Assembly: GCF_011761265.1 (NCBI RefSeq)
Contig: NZ_JAAOZB010000001.1
Span: forward strand, 682,001 to 746,000
Origin: Microbacterium halimionae
Lineage (GTDB): Bacteria > Actinomycetota > Actinomycetes > Actinomycetales > Microbacteriaceae
Reading direction: 5' to 3'
DNA length: 64,000 nt
Shown here: piece by piece, positions 1 through 7,529 of the stretch
Layout: every line of letters starts with the position of its first letter
Numbering within the stretch: position 1 is the stretch's first letter
Program-made: the position numbers and the translations under genes
Notes under the pieces: generated by a model
Told to the model about the DNA's origin: nothing
Seen by the model: only the letters and a program-made list of their open reading frames with translations
The model's database searches: none

Positions 1-634
1 CCATTGATGCCACAATGCTGCCGGCGCCAGCCGCGACAAGAGGCAGAAACAGCTTGTCCCATAGTGAGCCGGGCGCTTTCGTTGCGGCAAGAATCCCAGT
101 GAAGACGAGTGCGGCAGCGACCGGCGTGCCAAACAGCGCCCCGATTGTGCCGGCGGCCGCGAGAACAACAACGAGCTCCGTGGGCACCGCACTCCACAGT
201 CGTGCGACGACCGCGACAGCGATCGCGGTATTGATGGCGATGATGGGGCTTTCAGGCCCAAGGCTTACGCCGCCAGCGAGCGCAAGCACAACCACGAGTG
301 CGACGCTCGGCAGCGCTGACACCGGCAGGGTGGGCGCGACAAGCTCGGTCGTTGCCGAGTCGGTTCCGCCGTGGCCTGGAACGAGCCACACGACGAGACC
401 GACTGCTGCACCCGTCAGCGTGAGGATGAGCACGACCCACCAACCATCTGGGTCAACCCCGAGGGCGGCTGGCAGCGTTTGCCACCACACTTGTTGCAAC
501 AGATGTGCCAGTTCGTCGAGCAACCACAGGGTAAGGGCGGATGCCACGCCGATCAGTAGTGCAGGCAGCGACAGCTGGAGGAGCTGCCGTGTGCGAAGGA
601 CGCCGCCGGGTGTGTCTCCTGAGGTTTGCGACAT
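1..634 (-). CDS. ClC-family chloride channel / ion channel protein (partial)
   Basis: Reading leftwards from an ATG at 634, the frame stays open to the window edge, so only the N-terminal ~211 residues are present. The product is hydrophobic with several membrane spans. It carries GHGGTDSATTEL near residue 85 and GGVSLGPESPII near residue 115, which match the selectivity-filter region of ClC channels/transporters (family G(K/R)EGP, here GPESP). A glycine-rich GTPVAAALVFTG segment follows, as in the family. It would move chloride or another anion across the cytoplasmic membrane. The start lies 3 nt after the stop of the SHOCT gene, so the two are probably co-transcribed. The Glu in GPES could be the gating glutamate, but this is not certain without the rest of the protein. 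Confidence 0.75.
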   Translation of the reverse strand, partial: MSQTSGDTPGGVLRTRQLLQLSLPALLIGVASALTLWLLDELAHLLQQVWWQTLPAALGVDPDGWWVVLILTLTGAAVGLVVWLVPGHGGTDSATTELVAPTLPVSALPSVALVVVLALAGGVSLGPESPIIAINTAIAVAVVARLWSAVPTELVVVLAAAGTIGALFGTPVAAALVFTGILAATKAPGSLWDKLFLPLVAAGAGSIVASM

Positions 635-637
635 GGT

Positions 638-970
638 TTAGCTGAGGAGCTTCGCCTTAGCTGCCGCGAACTCAGCGCCATCGAGAATTCCGGCATCCTT
701 CAGTGCCGCAAGCTTCTGGATCTCTGCGACGAGATCGAGAGCAGGAGCCGCGGGAGCTACCGGCTGCTGCTGTGCGACGGCCTGTGCCGCGGCGGCCTGC
801 ATCGCGATCTGTTGCTCTTGCGCTTCGTATGCTTCTGCCTGCTGCTGTTGCATCGAGCGATTCTCCTGTGAACGGCGCATGCCACCCGAGACGGCATTCG
901 CCGTACCAGCCACAACCGCTGTGCGCGCCGCGAGGCCGAGCAGACCCGGGCGTCCCATTCTGCGAATCAT
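638..970 (-). CDS. SHOCT-domain small protein
   Basis: A 110-residue protein. Residues ~1-35 are basic and Gly/Ala-rich (RRMGRPGLLGLAARTAVVAG). A Gln/Ala-rich coiled linker follows, and the C-terminus (LVAEIQKLAALKDAGILDGAEFAAAKAKLLS-like) is the short SHOCT oligomerisation motif with its L..L..L..G.I...EF...K..LL pattern. SHOCT modules are found at the ends of many actinobacterial membrane-associated proteins; their exact role is unknown. It sits between the DUF6325 gene (4 nt upstream) and the ClC gene (3 nt downstream), a three-gene unit. DUF6325 and SHOCT genes are commonly paired in actinobacteria. Confidence 0.8.
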   Translation of the reverse strand: MIRRMGRPGLLGLAARTAVVAGTANAVSGGMRRSQENRSMQQQQAEAYEAQEQQIAMQAAAAQAVAQQQPVAPAAPALDLVAEIQKLAALKDAGILDGAEFAAAKAKLLS

Positions 971-974
971 GCGA

Positions 975-1406
975 TCACTCCTCTTCCTGAGCTGCTTCGA
1001 GCAGCGCGTTCACGACCGGGGCGGGGATTCGTTCGCTATGGAGCAGCACGCTACCCGACGCTGCGAACGTCTGGGCGAGCCGTTTTGCCCACGCCATTTC
1101 GTAGGCGACGACGGCCGCTGATGAGCCAGCCGGAATCATGGCCGCCAACTCTTCAATGTCTTCAGTGCCGGCAATACCGATCTCAGCGAGTTCGACACCG
1201 CCGAACCCATAGCGATCTGTGTCGTCGTCGATCTCAATCGCGGTTACTTCGCCATCCTCAGACTTCGACACAATAATGAAGTCCAGTAGGCGAACAAGGC
1301 CCGAATCGATCAGATCTGTGATGGCAGCGATGACCCCGGGCGCGGGGCGGTCACCCTCGAAACCGATCAGGTGAAGTTCGACGGGTCCGTACTCGAATTC
1401 GGCCAC
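975..1406 (-). CDS. DUF6325 family protein
   Basis: A 143-residue acidic protein with a GTG start and GAAAGG upstream. The opening GPVELHLIGFEGDRPAPGVI and the sequence D.GLVRLLDFI.VSK followed by E(I/L)...G(I/F)GG are typical of DUF6325, a family related to membrane-protein regulators of the DUF1269 type. It has no transmembrane segment and ends in an acidic tail (EAAQEEE). It is the first gene of the unit with the SHOCT protein and the ClC channel, so a stress or membrane-homeostasis role is plausible but unproven. Confidence 0.8.
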   Translation of the reverse strand: MAEFEYGPVELHLIGFEGDRPAPGVIAAITDLIDSGLVRLLDFIIVSKSEDGEVTAIEIDDDTDRYGFGGVELAEIGIAGTEDIEELAAMIPAGSSAAVVAYEMAWAKRLAQTFAASGSVLLHSERIPAPVVNALLEAAQEEE

Positions 1407-1458
1407 GAGGGTCCTTTCAGTGCGTTATTTAACACAAAGAATGCCATGCCGCGGCGTT

Positions 1459-2055
1459 TCACGCAGAGGGATTTATTCGCAGCACCGTCGGATCGCCTTG
1501 CAGGGCAATGTCGTCAACGATGCGCAACGTGCGTGCGATGTCGTCCGCACCCCTCAGCACGATTCCGAATCTTTCCCGGTCTCCGCCGACGGCTGTGAGG
1601 GTCACGAGGTGCGTGCCGGTATCCCACGTGTATGTGGCAAACGGCGGGGTGCCGGGTTTACTCGGAAGCTCCATGGCCAACTTCTCACCGGTGCCGAGGT
1701 GAGGGTTCCGGAAATCTTCGGTGTCGTCATACTCCATCGGCATCATCGCGCGCGCTGTGCGCAGTTGCGGTGTGGCCTCTTGAAGCTGAGCGATGACGAC
1801 CATCTGTTCGGGCTCTGCTTTCCACACCCACACGAGAATTCGACCCGCCGCTTTCCGCAGTAGCAAGGGCGTCGCCTGGCTCGCGGCCCACGCGGCAAAA
1901 CCCGAACCTGGTCGCGGTGCTGCGCCGGTAAGACCCGCGCCCTGGTTGATCAGCATCCGAATCGCTGCTTTGCGGTGGCGTCGACCACGCAGCCCGAATG
2001 AACCCGTAACGGGGACCCAAAGATCGACGTTGGCATCGGCTTGAAGACGGGGCAT
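1459..2055 (-). CDS. hypothetical protein, possible membrane-peripheral actinobacterial protein
   Basis: I do not recognise the family. It has 198 residues, begins MPRLQADANVDLWVP and contains a weakly hydrophobic stretch (GSGFAAWAASQATPLLLRKAAGRILVWVW, ~50-80). The C-terminal half looks like a compact alpha/beta domain (TYTWDTGTHLVTLTAVGGDRERFGIVLRGADDIARTLRIVDDI). No catalytic motif is evident. A TAACCT box ends 6 nt before the ATG (2062-2067 on the minus strand), so the transcript may be leaderless. It is divergent from the glycosyltransferase pair at 2184. Confidence 0.6.
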   Translation of the reverse strand: MPRLQADANVDLWVPVTGSFGLRGRRHRKAAIRMLINQGAGLTGAAPRPGSGFAAWAASQATPLLLRKAAGRILVWVWKAEPEQMVVIAQLQEATPQLRTARAMMPMEYDDTEDFRNPHLGTGEKLAMELPSKPGTPPFATYTWDTGTHLVTLTAVGGDRERFGIVLRGADDIARTLRIVDDIALQGDPTVLRINPSA

Positions 2056-2061
2056 GGCTCC

Positions 2062-2067
2062 AGGTTA
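2062..2067 (-). promoter_or_regulatory. putative -10 box (TAACCT), leaderless layout
   Basis: TAACCT, then 6 nt (GGAGCC), then ATG at 2055 on the minus strand. This fits the TANNNT-N6-start arrangement of leaderless actinobacterial transcripts. The spacer also contains GGAG, so a short-leader reading is possible. Confidence 0.4.
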
Positions 2068-2183
2068 GAACGCTCGCGGTGGGTGGGCGAGGCATCCGGG
2101 GTGTAAACAGGGGGCTCAGGTACAGTTGACGTGCGCGCGGAGACCCCGCGTGCACGCCGCAGAGATAGGCAGCCACCACACCC

Positions 2184-3401
2184 GTGACTTCCCCCGCGTC
2201 CCTTCCTTCTTCATCAGATGACGCCGACACGCAGCGCCCCTTGACGGTGCTCATCGGTGCCGACACCTTCTGGCCAGACGTCAACGGTGCCGCTCGCTTC
2301 GCGGAGCGCCTTGCCGCGGGCCTCACCGCACGCGGTCACGAGGTGCACGTGATGGCGCCGAGCCTCACGCACGCCAAACACGGTGCCTTCCGTGAGGTCA
2401 TCGAAGGCGAGGAGATGACAATCCATCGACTCCCTTCGTGGCGCTACTACCCGCACGACTGGCTGCGTTTTGTCACCCCCTTCCGCTCGCCGCATCATTC
2501 GCGCCGGATTCTCGATGAGATCAAGCCCGACGTTGTGCACATTCAGTCGCACATTCTGATTGGGCGGGGACTCACCCGCGAGGCCCGAAAACGCGGCATC
2601 CCGGTGATCGCTACGAACCACGTGATGCCCGAGAACATCCTCGATTTCACGACGCTTCCGGCGAGACTTGACGAACTGATCGTCAAACTCGCCTGGAAAG
2701 ACGCGAAGCGGACGCTCCTCAGGGCGCGCGCCGTGACGACGCCCACGCGAAATGCCGCCAATTTTCTGGAGTCGGCAATCGATATCACCGGCGTTATTCC
2801 CGTGAGCTGTGGGATTGATCGCCAGAACTACACTCCCGATCTCACGCCGCGAGACGCCAATCGTGTGCTGTTTGTGGGCCGATTGACAAGCGAGAAGAAG
2901 ATCGATGTGGTGCTGCGCGCGATCGCACGTCTTGATCCATCTCTTGCGGTGAGCTTCGACATAGTCGGTGGTGGAGATCAGCGAAAGAACCTCGAGTTGC
3001 TTGCGGGCGAACTCGGAATCTCTGATCGAGTGCATTTTTACGGGCACACCTCAGAGGATGAGCTCCGGCAGATCCTGTCGCGAGCAAGCGTTTTTGCGAT
3101 TGCGTCGATCGCAGAACTCCAGTCCATCGCGACGATGGAGGCGATGGCATCCGGATTGCCGATCGTCGCCGCGAACGCCGTTGCCCTGCCGCACCTCGTG
3201 CATGACGGTGAAAATGGTTACCTTTTCGAGCCCGGCAGCGTCGATGAACTCGCCGCGCGTCTCACTGATGTGTTGACAGCCGAACCCGAAGAGCGACTGC
3301 GGATGCAGCAAGCATCGCTCGACGGTGTGATCGTGCACGACATCAACCGCACCCTCAATACTTTCGAAGCGTTGTATCGCGGCCAGCCGCTGCCGGAGTA
3401 A
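2184..3401 (+). CDS. GT4 glycosyltransferase (mannosyltransferase-like)
   Basis: A 405-residue GT-B enzyme. The N-terminal Rossmann half begins LTVLIGADTFWPDVNGAARFAERLAAGL (~20-48), the acceptor-side loop typical of PimB/MgtA-type GT4 mannosyltransferases. The C-terminal donor domain contains NRVLFVGRLTSEKKIDVVLRA (~228-248), an IVGGGDQRKNLE segment and the E-x7-E signature IAELQSIATMEAMASGLPIVAANA (~310-335). It would transfer a hexose from a nucleotide donor to a lipid or glycan acceptor at the inner face of the membrane. It starts at GTG 2184, and a second GT4 gene begins 5 nt after its stop, so the two form an operon. The donor sugar cannot be read from sequence. Confidence 0.85.
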   Translation: MTSPASLPSSSDDADTQRPLTVLIGADTFWPDVNGAARFAERLAAGLTARGHEVHVMAPSLTHAKHGAFREVIEGEEMTIHRLPSWRYYPHDWLRFVTPFRSPHHSRRILDEIKPDVVHIQSHILIGRGLTREARKRGIPVIATNHVMPENILDFTTLPARLDELIVKLAWKDAKRTLLRARAVTTPTRNAANFLESAIDITGVIPVSCGIDRQNYTPDLTPRDANRVLFVGRLTSEKKIDVVLRAIARLDPSLAVSFDIVGGGDQRKNLELLAGELGISDRVHFYGHTSEDELRQILSRASVFAIASIAELQSIATMEAMASGLPIVAANAVALPHLVHDGENGYLFEPGSVDELAARLTDVLTAEPEERLRMQQASLDGVIVHDINRTLNTFEALYRGQPLPE

Positions 3402-3406
3402 CCCCG

Positions 3407-4633
3407 ATGCACGTCGTGATGTTCGGCGATCAGCACCTCGAGTCGCTCGGCGGGGCACAAGTGTCGATGCGGTTGCAGCGGCGCTTCTTAGAGCGCGCCG
3501 GACACACAGTGACGATCGTTGCCCCCGCCATGCACGGCGCGCGAGGACGTGCTGCGACTGTGGATGCTGCCTACCTCGACCTGCCGTCGATACCCATCAC
3601 TTTCGACCGCGAGTACTCATTGGCGTGGCCAGGCAGACGCACTGACCGCTTTCTCGACGCAGCCATGGCGGATCGTGGACCAGTAGATCTGGTGCACGTG
3701 CAGGCTGACTTTTGGGGAGCATTCACGGGGCATCGATACGCCGCCCGCCATGGATTGCCCGTTGTGCACACGATGCACAATCGCGTTGACGTCGGAATTG
3801 AAGCCACCGCACCGGCCCCGGGCCTTGTGCTGCGGGCACTGAACTTCTGGCAGCGTCGCGCGTTGAATGTACGCGGTCCTGGCAGCGGCGGGTGGGACTA
3901 TCTCCAGCGCTTCGCCCGGCTTTCACAGGCCGTGACGGCACCGTCTTCACATTTTGCGCGCCGGCTGGAAGCGCACGGAGCTGTGCCGCTCGGGGCGGAG
4001 ACTCACGTCGACGTGGTCTGGAACGGTATTGACGATGACGTGCTTGATTCGGCGCTCGCCGCCGGCCGCGGGTCGCGTCGCCCGGGCCCCGCGCGTCTCG
4101 TGTGGATCGGCCGGATGAGCCCCGAGAAACGGCTTCTTCCGTTTCTCGAAGCTGTCGCGGCCTCATATGCCCACGTCGAAGTTGAGGTCATCGGCGGCGG
4201 TGGCCAGTGGCGCGAAGCGCAGCGAATCGTCGCGCGGCGGGTGGGGGCCATGGCATCCGTTCGTTTCGTTGGACGTTTGACGTACCTCGAGACTCTCCGC
4301 CGAATTGCGGCAGCGGATGCTGTGGTGCAAACGTCGATCGGTTTCGAAACGCAGGGCATGACGCCATTCGAAGGTGCGTCGCTCGGCACGCCTGCGATCG
4401 TGTGCGACCCCGATATTGCGAACGAACTGGGTTCAGGTATTTGGCGGGTCGGTGACGGGGTGACAGCTGACGCATCTGTGGAGGCTCTCGCTGCCGCGAT
4501 CCGACGCGCCGCTGCCGACGTTGCAGACGGCTCGGCTCCCGTCCCTGATGCCGACATCGGCGAGCGATTCCGGCAATCTTCGCGCACGGCGGCGATGATC
4601 GACATCTACCGCCGCGTCACAAACGCCGCGTAG
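3407..4633 (+). CDS. GT4 glycosyltransferase
   Basis: A 408-residue GT-B protein. N-terminal MHVVMFGDQHLESLGGAQVSMRLQRRFLERAGH has the 'GGAQ' acceptor loop of GT4 enzymes. The donor half has RLVWIGRMSPEKRLLPFLEA (~226-245), EVIGGGGQWREAQ and TSIGFETQGMTPFEGASLGTPAIVCD (~310-335), equivalent to the E-x7-E region. It lies 5 nt downstream of the other GT4 gene. The two probably act in sequence on one glycolipid or cell-wall glycan. It ends just before a cluster of palindromic elements at 4660. Confidence 0.85.
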   Translation: MHVVMFGDQHLESLGGAQVSMRLQRRFLERAGHTVTIVAPAMHGARGRAATVDAAYLDLPSIPITFDREYSLAWPGRRTDRFLDAAMADRGPVDLVHVQADFWGAFTGHRYAARHGLPVVHTMHNRVDVGIEATAPAPGLVLRALNFWQRRALNVRGPGSGGWDYLQRFARLSQAVTAPSSHFARRLEAHGAVPLGAETHVDVVWNGIDDDVLDSALAAGRGSRRPGPARLVWIGRMSPEKRLLPFLEAVAASYAHVEVEVIGGGGQWREAQRIVARRVGAMASVRFVGRLTYLETLRRIAAADAVVQTSIGFETQGMTPFEGASLGTPAIVCDPDIANELGSGIWRVGDGVTADASVEALAAAIRRAAADVADGSAPVPDADIGERFRQSSRTAAMIDIYRRVTNAA

Positions 4634-4659
4634 CCCCGCGCCGACTTACTACCCGCGCC

Positions 4660-4715
4660 GACTTGCCCGTTTTTGTGGGTGCGGAGCGCCCCGCACCCAC
4701 AAAAACGGGCAAGTC
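4660..4715. repeat. palindromic element, family A, copy 1
   Basis: Perfect 25-nt inverted arms (4660-4684 and 4691-4715) with a 6-nt loop. The arm core is ACTTGCCCG, T-run, GTGGGTGC. Related copies are at 4822-4882 and 52284-52337. There is no T-tract, so it is not a simple intrinsic terminator, although it lies just after the glycosyltransferase stop. RNA from either strand would fold into a very stable hairpin. Confidence 0.85.
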
Positions 4716-4751
4716 GACGGGTGTGACGCCGGGTCAAGCGGCACGCGAGGG

Positions 4752-5093
4752 TCACGCAGCACGCGAGGGCGATGCCGAGCGGCGGGATGCTCGTGTGCCA
4801 CGGTGTGACGACGAAACCCCCGCTGACTTGCCCGAATTTGTGGGTGCCACGGCGTCCGCACCCGCAAAAATGGGCAAGTCAGTGGGTGATGCGAGGGGTT
4901 CCGGCGCGGGCTCGGCAACGGCGGGCGCGGGCTGGGTGACGAGGGATGCGTCGGGGCGAGGGGGAACTCGGGCGGGGTCAGTAGCGACGGGTCGGAAGCC
5001 GTCGCGAGCGACGGCGATGATCGTGCCTGCGACGGCAGTGAGTGAGATGGCTGCGACAACAACGAAAAGTATCATGGCAGAAACGCTACGCAT
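4752..5093 (-). CDS. small single-pass membrane protein with repeat-derived C-terminus
   Basis: From the ATG at 5093 this reads MRSVSAMILFVVVAAISLTA..., one N-terminal transmembrane helix (~6-25), followed by VARDGFRPVATDPARVPPRP, a basic/proline juxtamembrane pattern I have seen in small Microbacteriaceae membrane proteins. A Pro/Ala-rich linker follows. From residue ~70 the frame runs through palindromic element copy A2 (4822-4882), so the last ~40 residues (Gly/Ser/Arg-rich) are likely repeat-derived and the ancestral protein was probably shorter. It is divergent from the GlxA-type regulator, and the dyad at 5098-5123 lies directly upstream of its start. There is no clear ribosome-binding site. 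Confidence 0.5.
   Translation of the reverse strand: MRSVSAMILFVVVAAISLTAVAGTIIAVARDGFRPVATDPARVPPRPDASLVTQPAPAVAEPAPEPLASPTDLPIFAGADAVAPTNSGKSAGVSSSHRGTRASRRSASPSRAA
4822..4882. repeat. palindromic element, family A, copy 2 (inside a reading frame)
   Basis: Inverted arms 4822-4846 and 4858-4882 of 25 nt with four mismatches. They share the core ACTTGCCC...GGGTGC with copies 1 and 3. It is embedded in the 3' part of the small membrane protein gene, encoding about 20 residues there. Confidence 0.8.
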
Positions 5094-5097
5094 GTAC

Positions 5098-5123
5098 CCA
5101 TTCTGCCAAAAGTGGCAGAATGG
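5098..5123. promoter_or_regulatory. dyad operator between small membrane gene and glxA-type regulator
   Basis: Perfect 11-bp inverted repeat CCATTCTGCCA-AAAG-TGGCAGAATGG in the divergent promoter region. A further half-site ACTGCCACTA lies at 5141-5150, close to the regulator start at 5161. This is a likely operator for autoregulation by the AraC-type protein encoded next door. No T-tract follows, so termination is less likely. Confidence 0.6.
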
Positions 5124-5160
5124 ACACAAATAGACGAATTACTGCCACTATGGAACTCTC

Positions 5161-6186
5161 ATGAAAACTGTCGCTGTGATCGTAGAAGACGGATTCGCTC
5201 CTTTTGAGTTCGGAGTCGCGTGCGAAGCGTTTGGATTAGACCGCTCGGCCGACGGCGTTCCGAACTTCGACTTCCGCGTCGTGACGCCGGACCCCGGCGT
5301 CGTGCCGTCGCGCATGGGATTCTCGCTGAACGTTCACAACGACCTGTCGTACGCGTACGAAGCTGATCTCGTCGTCGTCTCCCCAACGCCGAAAGAGATG
5401 TGGGGGCGCTCGGATCCGCGGGTGCTCGAGGTGATTCGCGACGCTGAACGCCGCGGTGCGTGGCTGCTGAGCGTGTGCAGTGGCGCATTCATTCTCGCGA
5501 ACGCCGGAGTGCTCGCCGGTCGCCGGGCGACGACTCACTGGATGTACGCGGATGTCATGACCGACATGTTCCCCGACATCGAGGTCGACCCCGACGTGCT
5601 TTACGTGCAGGACGGCAAGATCATCACGAGCGCTGGCACGGCCGCAGGGCTGGATGCCTGTTTGCACCTGCTGCGTCAAGAAGTCGGCCCCGAAGCGGCA
5701 AATACGATCGCGCGTCGCATGGTGGTTGCCCCGCAGCGCGACGGCGGGCAGGCGCAGTTCATCAACAAGCCGCTGCCGGAGGTGGCGTCGCTTTCACTTG
5801 CCCCTGTGACCGACTGGATGCTGCAGAATCTGCGTCTCGACCTGCACGTCGATGAGCTTGCAGCCAAAGCGCACATGTCACCGCGTACTTTTGCCCGCCG
5901 ATTCAAAGCGGACCTCGGGGCAACGCCCGCCGCCTGGCTCGCGCGCCAGCGGTTGCTTCATGCTCAGCGGCTTCTCGAGAAGACCACGCTCGGGCTCGAC
6001 CGCATCGCCTACGAATGCGGTTTCGGCTCGGCCGCCGTGCTGCGCCAGAACTTCGTGCGAACGCTCGGGCTCACGCCGACGGCCTATCGGGACCGCTTTC
6101 GCTGCACGACCGACACGCCAGCGGAAGTTTCACTCGATGCGACCATCGACATCACCGCAATGGCTGAGCCCACTCCGGTGGTGTAG
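5161..6186 (+). CDS. GlxA/FtrA-type transcriptional regulator (DJ-1/PfpI + AraC HTH)
   Basis: A 341-residue two-domain regulator. Residues ~1-190 form a DJ-1/PfpI class-I amidotransferase-like sensor domain with the nucleophile-elbow sequence LLSVCSGAFILANAGVL (~103-120) and the following ATTHW. Residues ~215-310 are an AraC double helix-turn-helix (LHVDELAAKAHMSPRTFARRF, then DRIAYECGFGSAAVLRQNF). GlxA-type proteins control catabolic and stress genes in response to small molecules; the ligand is unknown. It is divergent from the small membrane protein across a dyad operator, with the next gene (DUF2254) convergent 4 nt away. Confidence 0.88.
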   Translation: MKTVAVIVEDGFAPFEFGVACEAFGLDRSADGVPNFDFRVVTPDPGVVPSRMGFSLNVHNDLSYAYEADLVVVSPTPKEMWGRSDPRVLEVIRDAERRGAWLLSVCSGAFILANAGVLAGRRATTHWMYADVMTDMFPDIEVDPDVLYVQDGKIITSAGTAAGLDACLHLLRQEVGPEAANTIARRMVVAPQRDGGQAQFINKPLPEVASLSLAPVTDWMLQNLRLDLHVDELAAKAHMSPRTFARRFKADLGATPAAWLARQRLLHAQRLLEKTTLGLDRIAYECGFGSAAVLRQNFVRTLGLTPTAYRDRFRCTTDTPAEVSLDATIDITAMAEPTPVV

Positions 6187-6190
6187 CGCT

Positions 6191-7423
6191 TCAGCCCCAG
6201 AGGTTCCGGCGGCTGCTACGAAGCGTCGCGGCGTCGGCTCGAGGGAGAGCGTTGAATGCGCGGCGGGCTGCGGCATCCGCTGCGCGTCGAAATGACGCGG
6301 CGCGCCGCGGTGAGGTTGCCGCAAGTGCTGCGAGCACGCGTTGCAGCCGCAATGCGACCTCGATCATGCCTGCACCGTCACGGGCCAATGGTCGAAACGC
6401 GTCTTCGAGCAGGTCGTCGAGAGCCACCGGCGTGATCCAGACGTGCGGGTAGAGCACTTCATCGTCTGGTTCTTCAGTCAGCATCGCGGTAAACACGCGC
6501 TGCAACGAACCCAACACCTCGATTGCGGTTCCGGGGTCGTTGGTCGACGGAGAGAGTGCGCGGCTGCCAATCTCCGACAGTGCGATTACCCCCAGTCGCG
6601 GGTCCTGTTCGTACGTGCGGTGCGCATCGATCTGAAATGCGTTCGCGATCGCGGAGGCGGCATCTTCGTCGAGGTGACCGCTCACGCGCGCGAGGGGGGT
6701 TGCGGCATCCGTCATGCGACCAGCGCTGGCCACAATGTGCACCTGCACGTCTGCATCTGCTGCAACGCTTTCGATACGCGACAGTTGTACATGCGTGACG
6801 ACGCCGACGCGCGGGGCCCGAATCTGAAATGAGCCCGTCGGCTTTCCTCGCAACACATTCGCGCCGAGCGCAGGCTTCGCCGCATATGAGGCGAGAGTTG
6901 AGCATGCTTCGCTTTCGACGCGATCGATCACGTCGGCCATGCGCCCAAAGCTCGAGAGGTGCCCGATCCATCGCAGCAAAGTGACCACGATGATGACGAT
7001 GACTACGAGTGTGCCGAGGAACAGAATCGCGCGACCCTGGTCGGTGTAGTAACTCGTCGAAAGCGCGATGATGCCGACCAGAGAAAACGTGAATGCGCCG
7101 ATAAACGTCGAGAGTACGTTCTGCGAGGTGGTGTCTTCGACGAGCAACTGGGTGGCGCGGGGCGTGGCAATCGCGGATGCCGAGGAGTACGCAGTCACCA
7201 TCGTGGTCAGCGAGAAGGTGGTCACCGCGAGCATTGACGTTGCGAGAATCTGCAGGATTGATCCGACGGCACCTTGGCCCAAGTCGAATGCAAACGAATA
7301 GGGGACAAAGGATGCCACAGCTCCCGCGATCAGGGCATAGACGATGGCGATGATGGTGAAAAGGGCGGCGCGAAACCACACGCGTCGCGGCAGCCGTTTC
7401 ACAAGAACCCAGAGACCACTCAT
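6191..7423 (-). CDS. DUF2254 membrane protein
   Basis: A 410-residue predicted membrane protein. Four helices occupy the N-terminal ~145 residues (AALFTIIAIVYALIAGAVASFV; SILQILATSMLAVTTFSLTTMV; TFIGAFTFSLVGIIAL; AILFLGTLVVIVIIVVTLL), followed by a soluble domain of ~250 residues with RTYEQDPRLGVIALSEIGSRALSPSTNDPGTA, the most conserved DUF2254 segment. The role is unknown. A TAGCGT box sits 6 nt upstream of the ATG (7430-7435) with no Shine-Dalgarno sequence. Divergent from clpB. Confidence 0.85.
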   Translation of the reverse strand: MSGLWVLVKRLPRRVWFRAALFTIIAIVYALIAGAVASFVPYSFAFDLGQGAVGSILQILATSMLAVTTFSLTTMVTAYSSASAIATPRATQLLVEDTTSQNVLSTFIGAFTFSLVGIIALSTSYYTDQGRAILFLGTLVVIVIIVVTLLRWIGHLSSFGRMADVIDRVESEACSTLASYAAKPALGANVLRGKPTGSFQIRAPRVGVVTHVQLSRIESVAADADVQVHIVASAGRMTDAATPLARVSGHLDEDAASAIANAFQIDAHRTYEQDPRLGVIALSEIGSRALSPSTNDPGTAIEVLGSLQRVFTAMLTEEPDDEVLYPHVWITPVALDDLLEDAFRPLARDGAGMIEVALRLQRVLAALAATSPRRAASFRRAADAAARRAFNALPRADAATLRSSRRNLWG

Positions 7424-7429
7424 AGCGAC

Positions 7430-7435
7430 ACGCTA
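7430..7435 (-). promoter_or_regulatory. putative -10 box (TAGCGT), leaderless layout
   Basis: Minus-strand TAGCGT-GTCGCT-ATG: six bases from the box to the DUF2254 start at 7423, with no ribosome-binding site between. Confidence 0.45.
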
Positions 7436-7480
7436 GCCGCGTTCCGGCAGCCGTTGTTGCGCAGCATGCGACCTGATAAA

Positions 7481-7501
7481 CTTGAGTCCACTAGGCTCAA
7501 G
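7481..7501 (+). promoter_or_regulatory. HAIR-like HspR operator upstream of clpB
   Basis: CTTGAGT at 7481-7487, a 7-bp spacer, and GCTCAAG at 7495-7501. This matches the HspR inverted repeat CTTGAGT-N7-ACTCAAG with one mismatch. A plausible promoter, TTGTTG (7454-7459), 17 bp, TAAACT (7477-7482), overlaps its left edge, so bound repressor would occlude the -10/start region. HspR control of clpB is established in Streptomyces and other actinobacteria. Confidence 0.8.
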
Positions 7502-7529
7502 TTCGATCCTCGCAGATTTCAGGAGACAG

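Noticed and set aside
4660..4882. Insertion sequence or attachment sites at the glycosyltransferase end
   Set aside because: The palindromes are too short, no transposase or integrase frame is present between or near them, and no target-site duplication is visible.
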